Below the pieces are notes generated by a model that searched no databases, was not told where the DNA came from, and was given only the letters and a program-made list of their open reading frames with translations. Position numbers and translations under genes: made by a program. A stretch of DNA of 64,000 bases, from assembly GCA_022605955.1 (NCBI GenBank), contig JAKCOZ010000005.1, positions 31,348,950-31,412,949 on the forward strand, in the 5' to 3' direction. Positions 1 through 13,063 of the stretch are shown here, one piece after another. How positions within the stretch are numbered: position 1 is the stretch's first letter; every line of letters starts with the position of its first letter. This DNA comes from Rallus limicola. Lineage: Eukaryota; Chordata; Aves; Gruiformes; Rallidae.

Positions 1-1568
1 TGGTTCACAGACCCATGACTCAAGAAGCAGCTTAGTCTTGCAAGTATCTGTCCGTCTCAGAATCCCTTTTCAATCACTTACAACTGGGGAAGTTTCTATT
101 GCTTTCAGTAGCACGATTTATGAAGGATCTTGTTCTCCTTCCCCTCCAAACCAAGTTTAGAAACAGGAAACAGGATTTTCCTGTTCAGAACAAGATTTTA
201 GCAGAGGTTTTCTGCTAAATGGTGTTCTTTGGCCAACACTAGTGCTGTGTTTCATGTAGTTTTCTCATCTGGTCATATTTGAAGCAATAAGCAATGTGCT
301 CTATATATTGTCATACCTGTCTCCGAAATCTGTATTTGGGCTTTTAAAGAAGATGGGCCTGATCTTCAGCAACACTGAAAACTTGTAATTCTCATTGACT
401 TCAGTCAAGGTATTCATTGTAAAAAAGAAATCAAGGTGCCTATTTGTACCAAAAAAATATTTGAAATGTTTTCTCATTTAATAGTTCTCAAAGTCAGTGG
501 TCTATTGAATTCCATAGTTAGTAGTATTTATAGCCACTTCTGTTTGCCTTGTAAGCAGTGTAAATTATCTGGTGCTTGGAACTATTTCTAATGACTAGAC
601 TCACTCAGAAGTGTATGTTTTCATCTACCACTGAATTTGTGACTCAGCATACCAGATAATGCAATTTCACTTTAAAAAAAAAAAAGTATTTCTCAGTGCC
701 ATGTCTTATTTCTCCAATGCCAAAAGCATCTGAACTTTCTGATTAAACAATACAAGTTGCATTAGCAATAATCAATCAGTTAATCAGTTCTTCTTATGAT
801 GCTTTTAATTTTAACTGAAAAGTTTGTGTAAGAGTCAGCACTGCACATCTTACAACCAATTCAGTTAAACATTATTCTATCAAATAAAACATGAGTCAGT
901 TTGGGAGCATCAAAGACTATGGCCAAACTGAAATCAACGAAAAGCATTATCTTTGTGTAAAGATTTGGAGACTAAGACATTGGAGAAAAGTACTGGCTGT
1001 TCCTACAGGTGCCAGGAATTTCTTTCGCTACTGCAGTCTGGATAATTTACAATTTTTGGAATGATGCTCCTGGCAGAGCTGCAATCAAAGAATTACAGAA
1101 ATTCAATGTGCATGTAACAAAAGTATGCAAAACAGCTTCCAATAGAAAGTCCAAAAGAATTCAAGGAGAATTTAATTTTTATACCTCTAAGAGGATTTAA
1201 AAAAAAAAGTTTTAATAATTTTGTTAACTATCTAAAAAGAGTATGACTTCAGAGCCCTAAATCTTGTCAGATGAAAAAATGTTTACCCAAATTTTGTTTG
1301 GATTAAATTTTAACAAACAGGAATGCATACAATATTAAGTCTTATGAAAAAGTTAGGATTCCGAAGCCAAATGTAGCCTAATGCCACTTACAATGGTTTG
1401 AAACAAACAGATTGAATTTATATGACACACAATCCCAAAGCAGCTCTTCTGTAGGTCACTTAAATGAGTAAACCAGCTCTGCATATTTTTTGGCCCCAAT
1501 ATAATGTGTGGGTTTATAATTATAATTTATAATTTGTTTTTAATGTACCCAAAATATAAATGCTCAGT

Positions 1569-1602
1569 ACTATATATATATATACACACACACACACACA
1601 GA
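1569..1602. repeat. (TA)n(CA)n compound microsatellite
   Basis: An alternating TA run (about 1571-1584) passes directly into a CA run (about 1584-1600). It is a simple dinucleotide repeat in an intron, likely length-polymorphic, with no sign of function. Confidence 0.95.
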
Positions 1603-3048
1603 GAATCTTCAAATGCCTAATGTGTTTGGAATGTATCTCAAATTTTGAATTTGAATGAAAGAATGAATGAAATTTCAGTGTGTTTCAATAAGCTCTCCCT
1701 ATTTAAGGCAATACTAATAGAATTTACAGTTCCCATTTAGGACTATACATCCCATCTGGTATATCAGCTTTCATTCCATCATCCTATTTAGATTGTAAAA
1801 TATAAACTTTGAATTCTCTGCTTTCTTTACACTGTTGCATAGTTTTTAATTAATCAAAATCTCAATCATAAACTCTATCTGATTCTCTAAAACCATTTTG
1901 CCCCACAAGTGCTCCCTTTGCTGGGGAAAAAAAAAAAGACACAGATCTATCCACCAGGGATGGTTAGGTGGGGTGGAGGTTACTAAGAAGAACCAGATTT
2001 CAGCAAGAGTGCAGCAGCACTGAACCCTTTGGTGAACAACACAGTAGCCTAGTGGCTATTTTTAGGCTTTGTTTTCTTCCTAGCTCTGTTTTTATACTGT
2101 CCCCTTATTTCTGGTATACCAAGATGATCACTGTTCAGGCAGCACAGACATATGCTATGTTATCTTAAAACTAGCTAGCTTTAGATACCTTCAGTGCAGA
2201 GATCTTGTCTGAGCTTCTTTTATAGTAATTGGGAGGGAAGTGTGGGGGGTGTGGGAAGCACTTTGGGGATATAATTAATCTGTCCTGTTTTAGGCATCTG
2301 GCTATGGAGAAGACATACTGTACCTCAGAATATTTGCTTCTAAATGACTAGCTCAGGCATCAAGTTCTTCATTAGTTCAGTTGAACCTTATTCAAGGAAT
2401 CATCACAAATGTCTTTAAGATTTGAAGGGCTTGAAGGTATTGAGACAACTGCAATCCCAGCTAAGAAAGATTTGCTGCTACTATCTGTGAAGTTTTATCA
2501 CACTAAGTACAGGCTTATTTCTTTTCCAGAAAAGTTGAGCCTGAATTTCTCTCTCAGCCCTCCAGAATGTGAAATAGTGTGCTTTGAACCTTGTTAACTG
2601 GAACTGGTGAGGAGACCATGAGGCTCTTGTCCCCGACTTTCTTACTGTACCAGGCTGGTCTGCATTTTATTCTCATGTCATTAGCAGGCTTGTAAGACTT
2701 GAGATCTGACGCAAGCTGACTAACACAGAATACACCCTGGCTTACAGAAAAAGCTGTCCAAAAGTGGCCATTACAAAGTAAAACTTGCAATTTCATAGTG
2801 ACAAACTGCTTACAGTTCCTTCCCAAAACTTTTCTCATCAGTGGTATCTGCAGACTTTGGGCTGTGTTTCTCCTCTCAGTCATGGCCGCTTGAAGAGTCA
2901 GATATATGTAAGTGAAAATAGCTGACTTGGCTTCTTTTGAGAGAACATTCTCAGTTCCATCACTTATTATTGTCATTAGCACTGAAGATACAATTGATTT
3001 TTTGCTTTTGATCAACCTTGAGTCCTTGAAAATGTGACTGCTTATTGT

Positions 3049-3137
3049 CACAGAATCACAGAATCACAGAATCTTAGGGGTTGGAAGGGACCTCAAGAGA
3101 TCATCGGGTCCAACCCCCCTGCCAAAGCAGGCTCCCT
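3049..3137 (-). mobile_element. CR1 LINE 3' end (5'-truncated)
   Basis: The segment opens with three perfect copies of the octamer CACAGAAT (3049-3072), the reverse complement of the CR1 terminal repeat. The conserved CR1 tail follows, with GGTTGGAAGGGACCTC and GGTCCAACC. The element therefore runs on the minus strand, with its 3' terminus at 3049. Only about 90 bp remain, which is normal for CR1, since most copies are severely 5' truncated. The intact octamers and low divergence suggest a fairly young copy. CR1 abundance is a hallmark of bird and reptile genomes. Confidence 0.93.
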
Positions 3138-3821
3138 CCTGCTAAGGCTTTGGAGAGCTATTTACTACAGGACCAGAATCTTTCTTTTCTGTTACTATCA
3201 ACCTGGAAAAGGAAAATGAAAATGAGAAGAAAGTAAAATATGACCAAAAAAAGAGAAGTATTTCCTCTAAAAATAAACCAAAATCAACCTGTGCTAATTT
3301 ACACTGAGTGTTGGTACTTTGATTAGCCTGCAGGCTTTATTTTCGTTGTTGAGATAACCTATAGAAAAATAAGTAGTGTGTAGACTGCAAATATAAGAGA
3401 GTTAAGAAAAATACACTGTACTGTCCCCATTAAGATCCACTTTGTACTAGTACATGTGATTATACAATTTATTTGACTGTATGTAACTGCCCCTTTGGAG
3501 AAATAGCATTGCATTGTCAGGTGAAAATCTCTATGATATTAGTGGATTATTGATTGAATGGTGTACTCTGGAGCCATTAAATCCTACTAATGAGATTTTT
3601 CTTTAATTGCTGGATCATTGACCTAGTAGACTGTTGCCTGATTTTGCTTTCAGTGCTGGTCAGGTTTCCCAAGTTTCATCTTTGCATGTAAGTTAATAGT
3701 TCATAGTCCCAGTAGGGAATAGTATTGTAGAATGTACCTTTACTCACACTAAAAATAATTTCATACTGCCAGGATACCCATTGATTTTAGTAGAATTATT
3801 TGCAGGGTAAAGTGTAATTTA

Positions 3822-3840
3822 GTAAGAGTAAGAGTAAGAG
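3822..3840. repeat. Short hexamer repeat (GTAAGA)x3
   Basis: About three tandem copies of GTAAGA. It is a simple repeat with no further meaning visible. Confidence 0.7.
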
Positions 3841-6800
3841 TGTAAAAAGAACAGGCCTTCAGTATACATTCTGATGTATTATTGCAATCCTTATCAGGTA
3901 TATTATGGATCACAGGTATGAGATGTCAGGAACAGGATTTGCAGACTATCAACATATTACCAGGGACAGCAGAGTGTCTTAAATTATCCCTGCTCCAAAA
4001 AGTCAGTAGGAAAAAAAAAACCTGTATGTGGATTCCTGTCCTTTGCAGGATGATTGCCTTACTGGTCTGTTAGGAAAGTGCTGCATTTCCTCAGAATGAA
4101 GCTGAAGGTCTGGCCTCTGATGGATTTTCTGTGCATTTTGCTGATAGCTGGTGCTGCAGTGACATTGGTTGTGCACCACCTTTCCTTTTATCACAGTGAT
4201 GCTCATTTTCACATTATGGGCACAATAAGAGGAACCTCATTGTGTTCTCTAGTCTAAGCTTTAGTTAAGGAAATAAATCCTGTTTCATGCCCTCTTTGCT
4301 TTCATTCTATCCAGTCTCTTACCCCAATCCTGGTTCAGGCAATGGAAGAATGGCACTTGAAGGTGCAATAATATGAGTAGCTTTGAGATTCTAAGACCAT
4401 CATACACAAATATTCACTTCATCCAGACATTTGGCTTTTGACAACCTTTAGTTTTTTGGCTGCTGTTCACAATTCATCTTGACCACATCACCTGTCTCTG
4501 TCCTCAACTCTGTTTCTAGCAGTCTCCTAGCCCTGGGGCTAAACTCTGCATGTCAAAGTCATGTCAGCCTAACTTATACAAGAGGCAAGTTAATGTTAAT
4601 TTAAAATATAACATGTTTTTATGAACACTTGCCCAAAACTTATTTATGCAAGGAAGATACTGAGGTAAACTGTGAGATATAAGTGAAACTACTTCATCGT
4701 AGTGCTGCCTAGCTCTGATTCTGCTGCAAGTAACTTCTCTTGTTGGGGACTTAGTTTTGTCTTGAGCTGAAACCAGAAATATTTGTGTCTCTGTGTGTAT
4801 TTATGATTAAGATATGGCAAAAGAATAAAAGTAATGTTTTTATGGTTTAATGATATATCCATTCTGAGGACGGATGGCTTTTTTGACAGAAGATGAGGAA
4901 CATCATTTCTAGAAAAGCCTGCTTGTTGTCCTTGTGCATATACAGATACACATGAAAGCACCATAATATATTTTCCTCTTTTTACCCTGGAGCAGCTCAA
5001 GCTGTAAGTTTTTAAATCCAGGCTAAATTTGCTTCACTGACACAAGAAAAAAGCCAAAGAAAATATCTTTTCCTTCCCCTTACTCATTAGATGTGTTTAT
5101 TTTCTTTTCCTATCACCCTGACTGTCCTGAAGAATCCAAAAGATTAATCTAATTTACTTTATGTTCATTGCTTTCCCAGAAAAAAGTAATACCAATGCAC
5201 TGTTGGATGATTTTTCTTATAATTCAGAATAGGATAAATTCTCACTAAATTTTGGAATATACAGGGCCCATTGGACATGGACAGAAAAAAATGCATGTCT
5301 ACCATCTGCTGGGGATCTAGATTTAGAAAGGGAGTAAGTACAATATTATTAACATCTGAACCTCAGTCTCAGGGTTACAGGTATTGATGTACAAGATTTT
5401 TATAATCTTTCCACCTATACCTCATTTAATCTCTTGAATTTCCACACACATTCATGTCTCACTCTGCCCAGTGTGGTGATCTAGCAAAAAAATCAAGTTT
5501 GTAATGTCCACTATAGGCAAATGAATTTTTTGGGTAGTATGGTTCAGGGTTTCAGGGTTCATTGTGAAAGCAAAACAAAGCACTGTTACTTATCCTATCT
5601 ATCTGATAATTTCCCTACTCTTATTTTAGCTTTTTCTGGGGGGCAAAAAAAAAAAGAAGCCTGAGCAAACTGTGCCACTTCTTTCAATATTTCTCTGTTG
5701 GATCTGTTTCTCTGGAAAGAGAATTTCTCAAGTTGAATGAAAGAAAGGCATGAACCAGAGGCATTTATAAACACAAACAGTGCCAGACTAGAAAAATGGA
5801 TCCTCCTGCCATCATGTCTGACTCCTCTGTCTGAACCACTTGGCTTATCCCCTGGAACCAAGTTAACCCCAGTTTTGCAGTGTTGTAGCTCTAAAACATT
5901 TCAGTGTGAAAAATGAAAAATCTAATTAATCCGCTGTATGAAACGCAAGACAAATAAGACTTGGGAAAGACATGCTGTGTTTCAGTAGGGTGGGTGCATT
6001 TACATCCAACACTGTTTTTCTTTTATTTTTAAAAGTTACCTTTCTGTAATTGCATACTAGTTTAGCACAAAGATAGGAGCATCTTAACAATAATGGGCAC
6101 TTTTTTAACAGATTATTGCCAAAAGTGCATTCTTTATTCCAGGGAGACACTGTAATAGATACCAGTGCTTTAGTAATGATACAAGCAATCTGTAAGCTAT
6201 TATAGTTTCTTTTATAGTAACTTAATCTTCATATTGTTTTATATGTCTGGAATTTTAATAGTTTTTTTAATTTATGAAGAGAAGTATATTACATATTACT
6301 AGTTACATGGGAATATGAGCTAAATATTAGACCATTGAACTATATTCTTACAAACAAATATTTTGCAGTACTTAAACGAGCATAAGGAATAGAACAAAGA
6401 AATTAAAGAACATTGTACAGATATAATAGCAGCTTTCATGGAGTGAACCCAGAAGCATCTATTCTGGATTGTAACTGGTTTTGATGTATGTATTGTACTG
6501 CTGAAAAAAAATGGGAAAGAACACCAATACTTTTATAATGCTGTTTAAAAATCAGTATTTTATTCAAAATAAATTTATTTACCCAATTAACAAATGTATT
6601 TGCATTATCAATTAAAAATAAACACAAAGTCTCATGTACTTTTTTTAATGTTAGTGAAATGATTGAATTAATATTAAGCATTTTATTATATATAGAACCC
6701 AAGGTCCTATATCAATTCTTGAAGCCAGTACAAAAATTAACTATTTTTTCCTATTAGTTCATTGCCATTTTTAATACATATAGAAACAGACACAGTTCAC

Positions 6801-8434
6801 AAGGAATATAGTGAACTGTGCTCAGACTTGTAAGAGAGATATCGTAACACTTTGCTAAGAGAGATATGGTCAGCATAGTGATTTAGCAGTTCTAATGTTA
6901 CTATAAGTAACGCTTTTAAATATTACTTTTAAATAAAGAGAACCTGTTCACTGTTTTGAAAGAAGTCATAGTCTACTTTAAACTGTCATTCTGTATTTCT
7001 GACTTGCAATTAGATGATATTTCTAAAATGTCAGTCCCAGATTCTGTTGTGACCGTCATTGTAATAAAATGTGACAGCAAAGATATTATATCAATACTTT
7101 TCCCATAATTAGCATTAAAGATCTCTCAAGGGTTAAGTACAAAGATTTTCCACTGCATGGTCTGCAAGCCTTGTGCCTTTAAAATCTTTTAATATAGCCA
7201 AGACTGGTGACAACCAGGAGACAAATCTATGAATAAACTCGTTTGGAGAGAATAGTTTTGTGGTGTGTGATGTATGTTACGTAAATGAGCTTATTAGGAC
7301 TCTCATCTATTTTATTATTGGTGCCCAATTTAATAGAGGCATTTAAAAAACAATATTTCTGCCTGACTCCTTGAAATGAAGAAGATACATTGATATAATT
7401 GAGAGCAAATGATTGCATGTTGTGCCATTTAATCATGTCATTTTTCAATTGCTGTTTTTTGCACTTCACTGCATACTTATAGAATATTTAGCTTCAGTAT
7501 AGATTAAGTCCCACAGTATGCAACTGAGTAGAGTTCCCATATTAGGAGACATTTTCTTTTAACCTTGAAATCAGCAAAACCAGACAGGTTTGGCAGTATT
7601 TTTCTAAAAGATGACAAGTCATCATTCATTTCCTATCTTTGTCATTTAGCTTTTTATTTTGAGGAATTACTTTCTTACTAATATTTTTTGAGGAATTATT
7701 TGGTTTCTCCTTCATTCAGTAACAGAAATTCTTTTTTTCACCATGTGTCATGTAAAGATTGAAATACAGGAGTACATCATGCCAGACAAGGAGGGTTTCA
7801 ACAAGCATTGCCGTTTCACAGAAAGCACACTGAAAATTAAATTTTACCCAGCATTTGCAAGCATATTGTTTCCTGTTTTCCCTCTGTTGGCGAATTAATG
7901 ATGTTAGCTGTGATTCTTAAAGTTTTACATTAGCACATTTGAAAACTGAAGGGCTTCACTAGCCAAAAATTAGATGTAAAAAGGCAAATTACATTCTTTA
8001 AAAGAGTTTCAGTTTGATTGCTGTAGTCAGAAGGGTAGCTTCCATTCTCAGATTTTTTGCCTTAATTTCTGCATGTGGCTGTTGTACCAAATAACAACAG
8101 TTCCACTTTCATTTTTTCTCCCATCAACCACAACTCATACAATAGGAAGGGTATTGTTCCCTCCCTCACATAGCCACATCCTGTAACGCAGAGAAAGGGT
8201 AAGACTTTGACAGACCAAGGTTAGTCAGAAACTTCCTCTTGGGTCTGGTCGTGCCAGATTTATCTGCAGTCGAGCTTCTTTTGTTTCCCTAAAAGCACCT
8301 AGTATTGCAGATATGCAGGAACTCAACACTAGCCTAGAAATATAATTTGTCTCAGCATATCTTGGCATTTCTTCTGAACCTGAAAGCACAAAGAAAATTC
8401 ATTTGTGTAAGTTACCGTTTGTCATCTTCCAACT

Positions 8435-8534
8435 ATTTTCAAAGCTCTAGACACCTCTACATGGACCATTATTATCCCTAATTGTAAAGTGAAGGCAGGA
8501 AAGATGGAAATCATTGAAAGAACGTCAGGTCATA
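8435..8534 (-). mobile_element. MIR/MIR3-like ancient SINE relic
   Basis: The order of motifs matches the reverse complement of the MIR-family 3' half. A 'tttcaaagctct' block (compare TCTCAAAGCGCTTT) is followed by 'cattattatccc', then 'gtaaagtgaaggcaggaaagatgg' in place of the usual 'cagatggggaaactgaggcacagag', and finally a 'gtcaggtca' end. Divergence is high, as expected for an amniote-age element. The call rests on remembered consensus wording, not an alignment. Confidence 0.45.
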
Positions 8535-11500
8535 TAAAACATATGTGGATTTAATTGAGCTAAACTAATCTTAAACTGACTTTTAAACTATTTTTAAGCA
8601 CAAGTAGTCCTATAGAATTTGCTGACAACCTGAGGACTTTTAAATGATCAATATTAAACACCACCTCAAGAACTTTGATGTAGCAGTGCTTCATTGTCCA
8701 ACTCATCTACCATGTTGTGTGAGAAAGCCTACTTCCCATCCATGTCCTTCAGTCGTGCAGAACAGGCAGTGCCCCACAGCTCAGTCATTGATCCACTGCA
8801 GGAAGTCTGAGGGATGGAGGGGGACCCAGGCTTGAGAGGCTCTTAATACTCCTCAACTTCACTTTTTTTTTTGCCTCCCACACTCTCCACTCTCTGGCAC
8901 CATCTAAAGCTGTGCATGTGTTTCTGCTCATGTGCCATTCACTTAGGAGCCACACAGCTATGCAGAGCACCTTCTGTTCAGATCATGGCTACTTCCATCC
9001 CCATAGATAGTGCCATTAGCCCATGGCTTGGAAAGAGTGTTTGATGTCATTCGACTCAGCAGGGGCTTTTCCAGATGATTTAAGGCATGGAATTAACAAG
9101 CTGTGAAAGTAGTTTCAGCTAGGCCTTTTTAGCTATGCGGGTGATAACTTCAAAGCACTGAAAATAGGAGTAGGCAGAGGGAAGAAAAATCTTCCAAGAT
9201 TCTAACAGCACAGACAGGAATGCTCAGTATGGGAAAATATCACTTGTAATAACATTATAATGAATAACACCTCAATGTTATCATGGTATCTGTTGTGAAG
9301 CAAAGGACTCAAAGTCAAGTTCATAGACGGCAGCTGCAGTTACTGTGTATACTTTTAGCTTGCAGCAAAAACCCAAATATGTTAATCTAAGTGTTGCTCA
9401 GATGATTTAAGCAAATGTGTTTCTCCAACATTTGCAAAGGTTTAGATTGTATTTACAATTACCACTGCTCAACAGACACATGGTAGTGTGAAGAGCCATG
9501 ATTAAAAGTGTCTGATCTGTTAATCTACACTTCAGCAAATCTTCTGTGCGCACAGGAGCCTAAGTGAGCCTAAGTGATGGTTCTCAGTCTACCACTAGAT
9601 CATTTCCTAATTTTCTGCAACCATCAAGTACCCAGTCACTTACTGTAGCAGCTGTAGACCATCAGGCCCAAGCCTCAGTAGAGATACTAATAATAATTTT
9701 CCTTTTTTTTAAATTACGCATGAATTATAGCTGTTAATTCACCATGTAGAAGTTACCTTGCAAATAATTAAAGTAACTATGGTCCTGAAAGCATACTTTG
9801 CATGTACAATTACTATATTGACAGGTTTTTATAGAAACGTACCTTTTTAACAGTAGCAGAACATGGATGAATTCACAATACTGTAAGATATCATGTCATA
9901 GGGTACAGGCCGTTGTTGTGTCCCTTTAGGACGCTGTATACCAGACACTAATACTGCTTAGATTCATTATTGCTAGTGCTATTACATAGGGTTTAAAGAT
10001 GTCTTTACATGATTAAGTTCTCTGGCTTTTAAAGTATTGTTGCTATAGCCAACTCTTCCAACACACTGTTACATATAAGCACTTCATTCTTCTCCGGTAT
10101 AATATTAACCATAATATCATGTAATAAAATTGAAACAAAAGTGCCATAGGCCTAATTGTACTGTCACAGCCATGTAAATCAGAAATAGCTCCAGTAAAGC
10201 TACTGTTATTATGCTGGTGTAAAACTGATGTAAATTAGAAATGACTTGGATGTTGTAGCTCTGCTTTCAGATAACACAATGTAAAGGCCTCACTTAAACT
10301 CCCATATAATGGCTTGTGAATGAAATTCTTTACTTCATCATATTATATGGTATTGTATCAAAAATGAACAATATTTATAAGATATTATATAATCGGATAC
10401 ATCAAGGTAAGTTAATGTTATGAGGACAGATTCTGCAGTGCATTGTCTTCCATGAAGTTAATGCAGATCTGCCTAGATTTGACTGACAGCAGTATATAAC
10501 TTACCATCACTTCCCTAATAATAAATTGCTCAGCTGTTACACAATGTAAAATAAGAACCCTGACTTTACATATATTTTTGGTTTTGTTTTCTTTTTTTTC
10601 TGATGTGACATTAGGCTAATGAACAGCATCAGAAAGGAAATGTGCCAAATGTTGTAGTTACATCAAGAACTATGTAGGAAAGTAGTAATGAACTCTAGGA
10701 AAATAAATAAGGGCAAGTTCAGAAAATATAAGTGAAAATGCAGCTCTGGTATAAATTGAATAATAAAATTCCTGGTCATATTTTGCCATAAATAGTGGTT
10801 TGGGAATTTGTCATTCACCTTATTTAAAATTCAGAAATATTAAAGGTACAGGATTCTCTCATTATAGAAGTAATAGAATTCTAGCTATTACAGAGTTAGG
10901 GTAATTTAAATAGCTATAGAATGCATTATATCAATAAGTGGAACATCTGTATGAAATGTCCACCTGCTGATATACTACTCAGTGTACTTAGCAATGAAAT
11001 ATACTTAATCATTTTAAGACATCCTCTAATGAAGCCTTATTGGGATTAACGTTTTGAACACAAATACTTTTAGGCGTTAAAACTTCCGCTTCAAATGAGA
11101 TTGCATTGTCTTGTTTACCCTTGTTGATTAATAAGCAATCTGTTAACTGCTAGAAAGGCCCAATTGTGCCAGTGAAAGTAGATTAGTAATTCAAGCTATG
11201 TTTGTGGGTTTAATCATCATTTCTGTTGAAGGCTTTGAACAAAAAAAATTATTTGGACACTATCTGTAGGCAAATAAAACATATATATTTTTAGATATTT
11301 TGCTTCATACTTTTAGCTTGGTGTTATTGATCAAGCACGTACTTCCAGCAGCAAAATAGTCACTTGAGGTACACCATTTTGAAGTATAAATTTCAATTTT
11401 AAAGAAGGAATGATATGTAAATCTGGAACTTTAATTCACTTCCTACAGAATATTATTGTTTTGCTGATAAAATCCAGGAGGGTAGGTCATGATTTTTTGT

Positions 11501-11540
11501 CAGTTAATGCTAGTGAGCAGCTTTGAGAGATGCCGTGGCT

Positions 11541-11568
11541 TTTTGTTTGTTTGTTTGCTTGCTTGTTA
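11541..11568. repeat. (TTTG)n/(CTTG)n simple repeat
   Basis: Tandem TTTG units pass into two CTTG units. It is a minor tetranucleotide microsatellite. Confidence 0.85.
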
Positions 11569-12398
11569 TGATTAACTAGAGGCTTAAAGGCAAATACCCG
11601 GTCTTCAAAAAAGATGATAGTTCAGATTTTCTCATGGGGTCATGCACTTTCATCTGTGGCATCCCACAGAGGGAAACAGATGTTGGCAAGTTAGAGTTTA
11701 AATTCTCTAGAAAGCTCCCATGTGTGGAGCACAGTCCTGTTAAATTCAGGAGTAGCACAGGCCTTATGATAATAGTTGAATACTTGAACCATGCAGTGCT
11801 ATAAAAGTATAGCGTCTCAGAGGCTGGGCTGAAGCAGTCATCCTCAGATGTGTTTGTGCCTTCTGTACCCCAGCTTCATAGATATTGCTAAATCCCATTA
11901 TGAGTTAATAAAATCCTGATTCGATGTTGAATGAAGGTAGAGTGTGATTGTGGATAAAACCATGCTTGAAAGCACCCTACGCCATTAATTGCTTCCGGGT
12001 GGTAGATCTCTCTTTAGTTTCGGCATCTAGATGCATTATTTATACTGTTGTTCAATGAGATTCTCAGTGTAGTTACTTGGGTTTCTGGCGTAGAAACAAC
12101 ATACCCTAGCTCCCATCAATATTCAGCAATATTACAGCTTAGCGATTGTCTCCCATCATGCAGTTCACATCAGACTGCATTCTTGGTACCAGTGGAATCA
12201 GTATGATGAAATAAATGCAGAGAATTACTCATCTTCAAGAAGGATACAGTTATCACAGTATTCCTATGTTTACTTGAATATGGAACTGCCCTGGAAATAT
12301 TTTATGATAATAAAAAACATCTGTAAAGAATTCTATACTGAATTTTCTCTTTCCTTAAGGACAGGGTACATAGGACCCATAGTTTCTGTATTGTTTTC

Positions 12399-12401
<3 letters not shown>

Positions 12402-12429
<28 letters not shown>
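12402..12429. repeat. (AT)n microsatellite
   Basis: A pure AT dinucleotide tract of about 28 bp, lying 420 bp upstream of the 216-bp AKAP6 exon. A C-rich run follows at 12451-12468. Confidence 0.95.
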
Positions 12430-12450
12430 TCTCACTGCATGACTACAATT

Positions 12451-12468
12451 CCCCTCCCTCCCCCCCCC
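12451..12468. repeat. C-rich low-complexity run
   Basis: An 18-bp run made only of C and T, ending in nine C residues. It is low-complexity sequence inside the intron. Confidence 0.85.
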
Positions 12469-12847
12469 ATTTTTTCACGAAGAGTTTCTGAAGCTGATTA
12501 CTGTCAGGATAACTCATTTCAGATGTATCCCAGTTGAATGGGGGGTGAGGGGGAAGAATAAACCAGTCTACACCATAAAACTTTCATCATCATTGAGACA
12601 GTTAGCTATGTATGGCATTTGTTTGAAGAAGACTGAAAGTACCTTTACTCCTTTGTGCTATTAGGATTAAGACTGTGTTTATCTGAAAATAAAACACTAA
12701 GCTTTGACACTAAGTATGGAAATGTATGGAAGAGAGGAAAAAACTATTGTTAGACAGAGATTGGGCACCATTAAACATCAGATAATAGCTAATTTTTTAA
12801 TTTTCAAAGTATTCCACTCTGACATCTGTTGTTTGTCTGTCCTGCAG

Positions 12848-13063
12848 TCTCTATGCTGTGAGATCAAACAGAGACGTCGTGGAGTAGCCTCTGTGCTGCG
12901 ATTATGCCAGCACCTCCTGGATGACCAGGAGACCTGCAACCTAAATGCAGATCACCAGTCCATGCAGTTGATAATCGTAAACCTTGAGAGGAGGTGGGAA
13001 GCCATTGTCATGCAAGCCGTCCAGTGGCAAACAAGGCTAGAGAAAAGATTGGAAAAAGACTCG
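12848..13063 (+). CDS. AKAP6: AKAP6 internal coding exon, 72 codons, end of last spectrin-like repeat
   Basis: The exon encodes a 72-residue helical, charged segment that starts SLCCEIKQRRRGV, continues through LRLCQHLLDDQETCNLNADH, and ends with LERRWEAIVMQ followed by a KRLEKDS end. I recognise this as AKAP6 (mAKAP). Acceptor: CTGCAG|TCT. Donor: TCG|GTGAGT. The length is 216 nt, phase 0 at both ends, and the exon joins in frame to the giant exon at 34409. It lies in the C-terminal part of the third spectrin-like repeat. From family knowledge, that repeat binds nesprin-1alpha and places the scaffold on the nuclear envelope of muscle and nerve cells. The tryptophan in ERRWEAIV and the leucine heptads fit a spectrin helix. 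The upstream frame stays open into the intron by chance; the exon boundary rests on the splice site and on loss of family similarity. Confidence 0.93.

Larger units (their letters stand above)
1..12847 (+). other. AKAP6: AKAP6 intron (3' part), no coding exon seen
   Basis: This stretch precedes the first recognised AKAP6 exon and ends in a proper acceptor: a pyrimidine-rich run and CTGCAG just before 12848. I read all frames for AKAP6-like, spectrin-like or other recognisable peptides and found none; open frames are short and of random composition. It holds one CR1 tail, one MIR-like relic and several simple repeats, listed separately. An earlier short AKAP6 exon could be hidden here, because exons under about 100 bp are hard to see by eye. 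Confidence 0.75.

Noticed and set aside
12704..12847. In-frame extension of the 216-bp AKAP6 exon upstream, with ATGs
   Set aside because: Family similarity stops exactly at the CTGCAG acceptor before 12848; the upstream part is intron that happens to be open.
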